A DNA stretch of 12,862 nucleotides from Saprospiraceae bacterium (lineage in GTDB: Bacteria; Bacteroidota; Bacteroidia; Chitinophagales; Saprospiraceae): positions 1 to 12,862 of the forward strand of contig JAGQXA010000391.1 of NCBI GenBank assembly GCA_020436865.1, in the 5' to 3' direction. A program made the translations under genes and the position numbers. Every line of letters starts with the position of its first letter. The stretch's first letter is position 1. Shown piece by piece: positions 7,119 to 12,862 of this stretch. The notes beneath the pieces were generated by a model that did no database searches, had not been told where the DNA came from, and saw only the letters and a list, made by a program, of their open reading frames with translations.

Positions 7119-8003
7119 ATGCTCCACCCACTCGACCTACACTTTCGCGGCCACACCGAAACGATAGCCGCTTTTCTGCTGGAAACCATGGAAGGCCCTG
7201 TGCTGTTCGAGACGGGCCCTCATTCGACCTATCCCCGCCTGGTCGAAGCGCTGGCAGAAAAGGGCTACCGGCCAGAAGACCTTTCGGACGTATTCCTGAC
7301 CCACATCCACCTCGATCACGCCGGGGCTGCCTGGGCGCTGGCCGAGGCCGGAGCGACTATCCACGTGCATCCGAAGGGGGCGGTGCATCTGCACGACCCC
7401 GTCCGGCTCTGGGAGTCGGCCGAGCGCATTTACGGGGAAGAAATGGAAGAACTTTGGGGCAATATGGAGAGCATCCCGAAAGAACAGATCGTCCAGGTGG
7501 ATCACGAGGCTCAATACCGGATCGGCGGGAAAGTCGTCACGGCCTGGCATACGCCGGGCCACGCGGTGCATCACATTGCCTGGCAGATCGGCAACGAACT
7601 GATCGCGGGCGATGTGGCCGGAGTGAAGATCGGCAACGGACCCGTGGTGCCGCCCTGCCCACCTCCCGATATCCAGTTGGAAGATTGGCAGCGATCGATC
7701 GAGCTACTGCGCAATCTCGGGCTGGCACGCCTGTGGCTTACCCATTTCGGGATGGTGCGCGATGTAGCCGCACATCTCGACGAGCTAGAAGGTCGTTTGC
7801 GTCGCTATGCCGATTGGATCTATCCGCATTATCGCGAACAGACCCCGATCGATGCGCTCACGCCTTTGTTCCAGGAAATGGCGGAGGAAGACCTGCGAGC
7901 GCACGGAGTTGAGGCGGAAGGCCTGATACAGTATGAAAATGCCAATCCGGCCTGGATGAGCGTGGCCGGGCTGTTGAGGTACTGGCGGAAAAAGGAAAAT
8001 TGA
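7119..8003 (+). CDS. MBL-fold metallohydrolase
   Basis: This 294-residue protein belongs to the metallo-beta-lactamase superfamily and has a full set of metal ligands: THIHLDHAG with His62, His64, Asp66 and His67, then His148 in HTPGH, Asp165 in GD and His209 in LTHFG. It is probably a cytoplasmic hydrolase, as no signal peptide is present. The C-terminal 80 or so residues are helical. Overall it resembles the glyoxalase II/lactonase-like group, but the substrate cannot be deduced. ATG 7119 is chosen over the in-frame 7047 start because the first 24 codons of the longer form translate the hairpin repeat (GYEIWEVRSHIPYL...), whereas 7119 gives MLHPLDLHF, directly preceding the first beta strand. 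The gene lies 81 bp after the preceding hydrolase gene on the same strand with no visible terminator between them, so they are probably cotranscribed. It converges on a small minus-strand gene 11 bp away. Confidence 0.9.
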   Translation: MLHPLDLHFRGHTETIAAFLLETMEGPVLFETGPHSTYPRLVEALAEKGYRPEDLSDVFLTHIHLDHAGAAWALAEAGATIHVHPKGAVHLHDPVRLWESAERIYGEEMEELWGNMESIPKEQIVQVDHEAQYRIGGKVVTAWHTPGHAVHHIAWQIGNELIAGDVAGVKIGNGPVVPPCPPPDIQLEDWQRSIELLRNLGLARLWLTHFGMVRDVAAHLDELEGRLRRYADWIYPHYREQTPIDALTPLFQEMAEEDLRAHGVEAEGLIQYENANPAWMSVAGLLRYWRKKEN

Positions 8004-8014
8004 GCAAGAGCCCT

Positions 8015-8233
8015 CTACTGGGCGATCTCGACGATCTTGCGCCCCAACTCGACGGCTTTCTTGGCCAGCCGGATGTCGGGCAGCAGGACCTCGCTTTCGC
8101 GGGCCTCTTCCTCGGCTTCCAGAACGACGCGGTCGCCGGAGATCTGCCGGGACTGCAAATGCAGAAAGCCGTACGAACCGAGGCTACCGGCCAGCAGAAG
8201 GGAAAAGAGGAAAATTTGAGATCTGTTTTTCAT
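8015..8233 (-). CDS. Small exported or membrane-anchored protein of unknown function
   Basis: This is a 72-residue reading frame not recognised as any named family. ATG at 8233 gives MKNRSQIFLFSLLLAGSLGS, a classic basic-then-hydrophobic N-terminus that could be a signal peptide or a single membrane anchor. A polar, acid-rich middle follows (EAEEEARESE), then an amphipathic helix, LPDIRLAKKAVELGRKIVEI, at the C-terminus. An in-frame ATG at 8260 would add nine residues (MQPLNNLHP) and spoil the basic start, so 8233 is preferred. It converges on the MBL-fold gene with only 11 bp between stop codons. The leader carries a 6-bp hairpin (8251-8256/8263-8268). I see no TAnnTTTG promoter on this strand. 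It is supported by its signal-like N-terminus and helix pattern but could still be spurious. Confidence 0.6.
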   Translation of the reverse strand: MKNRSQIFLFSLLLAGSLGSYGFLHLQSRQISGDRVVLEAEEEARESEVLLPDIRLAKKAVELGRKIVEIAQ

Positions 8234-8335
8234 TGGGTGTAGATTGTTTAGCGGTTGCATAAAACCGCGCCGCTAATTTAGTGGTTTTTATACTATGGGG
8301 CGATCCTGTTCGACGGATCATCGTTTTTTATCGAC

Positions 8336-8368
8336 CAAATCCGGACACTCTTATAGACAAATCCGGAC
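8336..8368. repeat. Pair of 11-bp direct repeats with 22-bp period
   Basis: CAAATCCGGAC occurs identically at 8336-8346 and 8358-8368, with a palindromic TCCGGA core in each copy. The 22-bp period places both on the same face of the helix. They sit between the divergently transcribed small gene and the secreted-protein gene, so they could be an operator, but no bound regulator is known. Confidence 0.5.
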
Positions 8369-8535
8369 GGCCATCGGTTGCCTGACTACCTGTTTTTTTT
8401 ACCTATCATTTTGGGTAGTCCAGACAAATGTGAAGCCGAAAGAGGAGAACAAATTGCTAAATTTGCTGTAAATTTGACAGGCAAAGTGCCACATTCGCCT
8501 CCGTGCGATTTGGCGTCTTCTAGCAAAGACGTAGA

Positions 8536-8564
8536 TTTGCCCGGCTAATTCTCCAATAACTTTG
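8536..8564 (+). promoter_or_regulatory. Candidate Bacteroidota promoter for the secreted PA-domain protein
   Basis: TTTG at 8536-8539 and TAACTTTG at 8557-8564 fit the Bacteroidota -33/-7 pattern, the second exactly matching TAnnTTTG, with 17 bp between them. Transcription would begin near 8571 and give an untranslated leader of about 180 nt before ATG 8754. Two other exact TAnnTTTG matches upstream lack a good -33 element. Confidence 0.5.
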
Positions 8565-8753
8565 GATTTTTTGTTATTGTTGGAGTGTTATCGAGCGTTT
8601 ATAAGCTATTTGAGAACTATTGAGAGAGCGTTTACTACAATTCAGGACCTCCTTCGAATCGAAACAACTTGCGCCGCGCGTACGGAATTGCTCATTGGTA
8701 CTTGCGGTGGAATCCACTATTCATTCCATTCAATCATCAAAATCATTTTTAGT

Positions 8754-11120
8754 ATGAAGAATCGTACGCTACAAACTCTTCTTGCTTTCGTCATGGGCTT
8801 TTCCGTCCTAGCCATTCAAACGCAGGCCCAGACGATTGGCCCGAGAGCGTATAACCTCCACGTTTCCGCTCCTGCTTCCGTAGCCGGCGACTACACGCCG
8901 ATCCCGGCCCAATTCGGCTCGCAGGAATTCTGCACGGACGGTCTGGTGACCGGCGAATGGGTCATCATCGAAGACGAAATGGGCGGCACCCTCGGCTGCG
9001 GTTCGGTAGTCAACGACATGACCGGCAAGATCGCCCTGATCGACCGCGGTACCTGTAACTTCAGCATCAAGTGCTACAACGCTCAGGAAGCCGGCGCCGT
9101 AGGCGCGATCGTTTGCAACAACGCCGACACCGATCCTTTCGCGATGGCTCCCGGCACCAACTCCGAGCTGGTGACCATCCCCTGTTTCATGATGTCGAAG
9201 GCCGATTGCGATCTGATCCGCGTAGAAACGCCGCTGACGATCGAATTCGAGCCGGTATACTCCGTGAACACCAGCACCGACATCGTCGTTTGGGGCGACC
9301 AGGTGGGCCAGGGCGACTTCAACGGCGGCCTTAACGGCTGGACGATTGAGAACATCTCCTGCGGCGACGGCTCCACTCCGACCATCGACCTGTGGCAGTT
9401 CACTGCCGACGGTACGGTTGCCGGCGGCGCCTTCGGCGATGGCGCGATCAACGGCTGGACGGCCTGCGACGGCGCTATGTACTTCTACTCGGACTTCTAC
9501 GACAACGACGGCGACGACACCAACCTCGGCTTCGGCGTATGCCCGGCCGTACAGGAAGGTACGCTGACCTCCCCGATGATCGACATCTCGGGCACCACGG
9601 CCGCCGGTCTGACCCTGAAGTTCGTACAAACGCTGCGTCAGTTCCAAACCGAGTACTTCGTAGGCTGGAGCACCGACGGTGGCGCCACCTGGACGGAAGC
9701 ACAGATCAACGCCCAATACCCCGTCAACAGCGGCAACGAACACGAAGTCGTACGCGTTCCGATGCCGGGCGTGGTTGGCAACGCCAACGTATGGGTTCGC
9801 TTCCGCGAACTGGGTAACTACTACTACTGGATCGTCGACGACGTACAGATCGTCGAGCAGGAAGCTTACAACCTGCAGATCGCCAGCAACTTTTTCGCTG
9901 TGATGCCGAACGCACAGTTCCCGGCCGGCCAGATGGACCCCGTGCCCTTCCTGACCGACATCGCTAACGTAGGAGCAGCCGATCAGGACGATGTGGTCGT
10001 CGACCTCGACATCGTCGAAGACGCCAGCAGCACCTCCGTATTCAGCAGCCAGATCGTTTACGATCCGATCCCGGGCAACACCCTCGACGGCGACCTCGTA
10101 GAAAACCACATCTTCCCGGAAATGTGGACGCCGGACGCCATGATCAACACGGGTTCCTATACCGGTACCTATGTCGTTTCTTCCGGTCAGACCGACTTCA
10201 ACGACGCCGACAACTCGGCCACCTTCGCCTTTGAAGTGACCACCGGCACCTTCGCCAAAGACCTCGGCCAGACCCGCGACGTATTCCCGGCTGCCTCGAA
10301 CTACGATGTCGACGAAGCACACTCCTGGGGCTACGGCAACTACTACTACGTGCAAGACGCCACCGATATGGTGCTGGAAAGCGCTTCCTTCTACGTACGC
10401 AACGCTGAAGAAGTGCCGGGCCGTTCGCTGCTGGTTTCCCTCTACACCTGGGAAGACCTGAACGCAGACGGCAATGCCGATCCCGACGAGCGCGTGCGCG
10501 TAGCGCTGGCTCCCTACACCATCGAAGGTACGGAAACCGACGATCAGCTGATCACGGTTCCGGTACTCGCTTTCCCGAGCAACGTGCCCTACGAATTCGT
10601 TAGCGAAACCCAGTACATCCTGATGATCGAGTACGTCACCGAAGATCAGGTGGACTTTGCCATGGGCGCTACCGAAGACTTCGACTATGCAGCCATGCTC
10701 TTCGTTACCGACTCGCTCGACGCGCCGCGCTTCGCCGGTATGCTGGGCGTGAATGGTACGCTCGACGACGAGCCGTACTCCTCTGCAGGCTTCGGCAACG
10801 ACATCGCTCCGGTCGTGCACATGAACGTAACCTTTAGCACCGGTACCACCGAACTGCTGCCGGTCGAGAACACCATGGAAGTGTTCCCGAACCCGACCAG
10901 CGGCGAGCTGAACGTACAACTGGGCCTCGTGAACACCTACGAGCAAGCTACGCTCGAACTGTTCTCCAATACCGGCCAGCGCGTCTACAGCAAGCAATAC
11001 CAGAACGTGCAGAACGATCTGCTGACCGTCGACGTCAGCCGTCTGTCGACCGGTATGTACTGGGCCGTCATCGTTACGAAAGACGGTATCCGCAGCCGGC
11101 GTTTCTCGGTACAGAAATAA
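8754..11120 (+). CDS. Secreted PA-domain protein with T9SS type A sorting domain
   Basis: This 788-residue protein should be exported by Sec and then secreted or surface-anchored by the type IX (Por) system. Residues 1-25 are a signal peptide (MKNRTLQTLL, ending TQA before Gln26). A protease-associated (PA) domain spans about 35-165, with KIALIDRGTCNF around 91-103 and AGAVGAIVCNNAD after it. Several Cys (including 101 and 107) probably form disulfides. From about 185 to 380 comes a beta-rich, jelly-roll-like region with WSTDGGATW (305-313) and Asp/Gly-rich loops that may bind calcium. Another beta-rich segment follows. The C-terminal sorting domain starts around 705, with VFPNPTSG (710-717), SRLSTGMYW and a final RRFSVQK. 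No peptidase motif is seen, although PA domains usually accompany peptidases. ATG 8754 is set by the signal peptide; the frame is open back to 8562 but carries no sensible N-terminus. The gene appears monocistronic, bounded by its own promoter and terminator. Confidence 0.92.
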   Translation: MKNRTLQTLLAFVMGFSVLAIQTQAQTIGPRAYNLHVSAPASVAGDYTPIPAQFGSQEFCTDGLVTGEWVIIEDEMGGTLGCGSVVNDMTGKIALIDRGTCNFSIKCYNAQEAGAVGAIVCNNADTDPFAMAPGTNSELVTIPCFMMSKADCDLIRVETPLTIEFEPVYSVNTSTDIVVWGDQVGQGDFNGGLNGWTIENISCGDGSTPTIDLWQFTADGTVAGGAFGDGAINGWTACDGAMYFYSDFYDNDGDDTNLGFGVCPAVQEGTLTSPMIDISGTTAAGLTLKFVQTLRQFQTEYFVGWSTDGGATWTEAQINAQYPVNSGNEHEVVRVPMPGVVGNANVWVRFRELGNYYYWIVDDVQIVEQEAYNLQIASNFFAVMPNAQFPAGQMDPVPFLTDIANVGAADQDDVVVDLDIVEDASSTSVFSSQIVYDPIPGNTLDGDLVENHIFPEMWTPDAMINTGSYTGTYVVSSGQTDFNDADNSATFAFEVTTGTFAKDLGQTRDVFPAASNYDVDEAHSWGYGNYYYVQDATDMVLESASFYVRNAEEVPGRSLLVSLYTWEDLNADGNADPDERVRVALAPYTIEGTETDDQLITVPVLAFPSNVPYEFVSETQYILMIEYVTEDQVDFAMGATEDFDYAAMLFVTDSLDAPRFAGMLGVNGTLDDEPYSSAGFGNDIAPVVHMNVTFSTGTTELLPVENTMEVFPNPTSGELNVQLGLVNTYEQATLELFSNTGQRVYSKQYQNVQNDLLTVDVSRLSTGMYWAVIVTKDGIRSRRFSVQK

Positions 11121-11188
11121 GCGTTCTTCAGAACGCCTGAATCGATAAGTAAAAAGCCCTCTCCGATCGGATCGGAGAGGGCTTTCTC
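11121..11188. terminator. Tandem hairpins including a strong bidirectional terminator
   Basis: A 6-bp hairpin (11121-11126/11131-11136, loop TTCA) starts directly after the stop codon. It is followed by a perfect 15-bp stem, 11153-11167 with 11171-11185, around a CGG loop. A T-rich run (TTTCTCTTTT) lies on the right and an A-run on the left, so it can end transcripts from both the secreted-protein gene and the convergent ABC ATPase gene. Confidence 0.92.
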
Positions 11189-11333
11189 TTTTCTTGGCCG
11201 CTACACGGCTGGTCGGTCCAAGGGGTCCTTGGGGATTGGGAGAATTGGTCGATTTGTTGATCGGGCGGGGTGGCTGATCGGTCCGATGAATCCAAGGGTC
11301 CCTGGTTCCGGCGAAGCCGCCCCCTGCCAACTA
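11189..11333. other. Short intergenic stretch with degenerate repeats
   Basis: This stretch is the 3' trailer of the minus-strand ABC ATPase gene. TCCAAGGGGTCC (11217-11228) recurs as TCCAAGGGTCC at 11291-11301, and CCAAGG/CCTTGG (11218-11223/11227-11232) can form a hairpin with a 3-nt loop. Between them lie loosely related units such as GATTGG, GAATTGG, TCGATTTG and TTGATCGG. It resembles decayed short-unit repeat material; no gene is seen. Confidence 0.35.
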
Positions 11334-12862
11334 TCACCGGCCCACAGCAGCCAACAACTCCCGGGTATAGGCATTCCGAGGGTTTGCATAGACCTCCTCG
11401 GCCATCCCGCTCTCCACTACCTGCCCCTCTTTCAACACGACCAGGCGGTCGGCCATAAAACGGGTGACGGCCATGTCGTGCGAAATGAAAAGACAGGAAA
11501 AACCGAGGCTGGCTTGCAACTCCCGGAGCAAGTTGAGGATCTGGGCCTGCACCGATACGTCGAGGGCCGACACGCATTCGTCGCAGATCAGCAAACGAGG
11601 CTCGACGATCAGCGCACGGGCGATGCAAACCCGCTGTCGCTGTCCGCCGGAGAATTCGTGCGGATAACGATCGTAATGTCCGGCCTCCAGGCCGATCCGG
11701 TCGAGCCAGTTCAACACTAGCTCGCGACGCATTTCTTCAGATCCGCCGATCCCGTGCACGCGCAAGGGCTCCAGCAGAGCTTCACCGATCGGCAAACGCG
11801 GGTTGAGGGAGGCATAGGGATTCTGGAAGATCATTTGGAATTCGCGGCGACGAGCCTGCCACTTTCCCTGCGGCCATTGCAGCAGATCGCCTTCTTCGAA
11901 CAGAACCCGCCCGCCCCGGGCTTCCACCAACCGGATCAGGCCCTGGCCCAAGGTGCTCTTACCGCTGCCCGATTCGCCGACCAGGCCGATAGTCTCGCCA
12001 GGATAGAGGTCGAAGCTGAGCCGCTCTACCGCTCGTACGTATCGTTTGGGTCTCCCCCGCCAGTCGCGCCCCACCGGATACCAGACCTGTAGGTCCTGTA
12101 CTTCCAGCAAGGGCTCTTGCGCATACAGGGCGGCCTGCCGTTCCCGCAACTCCTCAGGGGCCATGCTTAAGCCGTCGATCAGACGCTGCGGATCGACCGG
12201 GCCGTCCTTCCGGAAATCTTCGGGCAGCGGCAGGCGTTGCAAACGGCGATCGACCGGCGGCCGGCAGCCCAGCAGGCCCTGGGTATAGGGATGTTTCGCG
12301 CTCCGGAAGATCTCTTCGACCGATCCTTCCTCGACGATGCGGCCCTGTGACATGACGAGCACCCGGTCGGCAATGTCGGCGATGACGCCCAGGTCGTGCG
12401 AAATGAAGAGCATCGACAGCTCGTTAGCCTCCTTCAGGCGCCGCAACGAGTCGAGGATGCGCCGCTGTACAGTGACGTCCAGCGCAGTGGTCGGCTCGTC
12501 GGCCAACAGTAGCCGCGGCCTCCCCGCCAGCGCAAGCGCCAGCAATACGCGCTGTTTCTGCCCGCCCGAAAGTTGATGCGGGTAAGAAGCCGCCATGCGG
12601 GCCGGTTCGGGCAGTTCGACCTGATGCAGGAGTTCGAGGGCCTGGGCACGGGCTTCTTTTGCCGTAAGGCCGAAGTGGTTTTGGAGGGCCTCCGCAAGCT
12701 GGGAACCGCAGGTGAAGACCGGGTTCAGCGAACTCAGTGGGTCCTGGAAGATCATGCCGATCTCCCGGCCCCGAATGCGGCGCAGCTCAGCTTCCGGCAA
12801 AACGGTAAGATCGAGGCGCTCGCCCTCGCGGGGCTGGTACCAAATATGTCCGCGCTCGATGG
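11334..12862 (-). CDS. Dipeptide/oligopeptide ABC transporter, fused double ATP-binding protein (5' partial)
   Basis: Two ATPase domains in one chain, as when DppD- and DppF-like subunits are fused; together they power uptake of peptides or similar solutes through inner-membrane permeases. The frame is open to the right edge (IERGHIWYQPREGERLDL precedes the TTG at 12800), so the start and the first Walker A lie outside the window. Visible in the first domain are the Q-loop MIFQDPLSSLNP, signature LSGGQKQR, Walker B LLLADEPTTALD, the FISHDLG H-loop and the oligopeptide-type tail HPYTQGLLG. The second domain has Walker A GESGSGKS (11955-11978), MIFQNPYASLNP, signature FSGGQRQR, Walker B LLICDECVSALD and FISHDM, with a tail NAYTRELL. 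The residue after the catalytic Glu is Cys rather than the usual Pro. The C-terminus ends AAVGR before TGA, facing the bidirectional terminator. No permease or binding protein is in view. Confidence 0.94.
   Translation of the reverse strand, partial: IERGHIWYQPREGERLDLTVLPEAELRRIRGREIGMIFQDPLSSLNPVFTCGSQLAEALQNHFGLTAKEARAQALELLHQVELPEPARMAASYPHQLSGGQKQRVLLALALAGRPRLLLADEPTTALDVTVQRRILDSLRRLKEANELSMLFISHDLGVIADIADRVLVMSQGRIVEEGSVEEIFRSAKHPYTQGLLGCRPPVDRRLQRLPLPEDFRKDGPVDPQRLIDGLSMAPEELRERQAALYAQEPLLEVQDLQVWYPVGRDWRGRPKRYVRAVERLSFDLYPGETIGLVGESGSGKSTLGQGLIRLVEARGGRVLFEEGDLLQWPQGKWQARRREFQMIFQNPYASLNPRLPIGEALLEPLRVHGIGGSEEMRRELVLNWLDRIGLEAGHYDRYPHEFSGGQRQRVCIARALIVEPRLLICDECVSALDVSVQAQILNLLRELQASLGFSCLFISHDMAVTRFMADRLVVLKEGQVVESGMAEEVYANPRNAYTRELLAAVGR

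Larger units (their letters stand above)
8234..8753. other. 520-bp AT-rich intergenic region
   Basis: This gap is visibly more AT-rich than the flanking genes. It holds the leader of the small minus-strand gene with a 6-bp hairpin (8251-8268) and a pair of 11-bp direct repeats (8336-8368). A 7-bp stem (GACTACC 8384-8390 with GGTAGTC 8414-8420) encloses a loop with eight Ts. TAAATTTG occurs twice, at 8458-8465 and 8469-8476; each matches the -7 consensus but lacks a well-placed TTG. The best promoter is at 8536-8564, followed by a leader of about 180 nt with GAGCGTTTA at 8593-8601 and 8626-8634. I see no convincing gene. The frame open from 8562 is only an upstream extension of the next gene. 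Confidence 0.6.

Noticed and set aside
8562..8753. 64-codon N-terminal extension of the secreted protein
   Set aside because: It starts from a TTG overlapping the -7 box, places the signal peptide in the interior and is AT-rich leader sequence; ATG 8754 gives a proper signal peptide.
8808..11330. 840-codon open frame antisense to the secreted PA-domain gene
   Set aside because: It mirrors the biased codon use of the plus-strand gene (GAC/GTC-rich), its product is Val/Gly/Arg/His-rich with no domain, and it runs through the bidirectional terminator.

Overview
The window looks like chromosomal DNA of a high-GC Bacteroidota, most likely class Saprospiria (Lewinella or Phaeodactylibacter type). 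The reasons are a SusC/SusD outer-membrane pair, a secreted protein with a C-terminal type IX secretion (Por) sorting domain, a Bacteroidota-type promoter (TTG / TAnnTTTG) and A-rich rather than Shine-Dalgarno-rich translation starts. The genus is inference; no rRNA or other marker is present.

Layout from left to right. Bases 1-425 hold no convincing gene but carry 22-bp-spaced direct repeats and a run of GC-rich hairpins. A susC-like TonB-dependent receptor (426-3779) and a susD-like lipoprotein (3842-5257) follow, separated by a perfect 36-bp palindrome and ended by a strong intrinsic terminator. Next come a gamma-glutamyltransferase-family Ntn hydrolase (5337-7037) and a metallo-beta-lactamase-fold hydrolase (7119-8003), with a second long hairpin between them. 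A small exported or membrane-anchored protein of unknown function lies on the minus strand (8015-8233). After a 520-bp AT-rich intergenic region comes a large T9SS-secreted protein with a PA domain and no visible peptidase (8754-11120). A bidirectional terminator (11153-11188) separates it from a minus-strand fused dipeptide/oligopeptide ABC ATPase, whose N-terminus runs off the right edge.

SusCD forms an outer-membrane uptake machine. The Ntn hydrolase and the peptide-type ABC ATPase nearby make peptides or gamma-glutamyl compounds a plausible substrate class, and no glycoside hydrolase is present; this is inference from proximity only. I found no clear new defence or mobile system. The least ordinary signals are non-coding: three successive gene junctions each carry a different short-unit repeat. 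Two are inverted repeats built of 7-bp units that end about 20 nt before the next start codon. The third is a 12-bp tandem repeat that encodes the hydrophobic core of a signal peptide. One terminator also appears to contain a promoter for the next gene.
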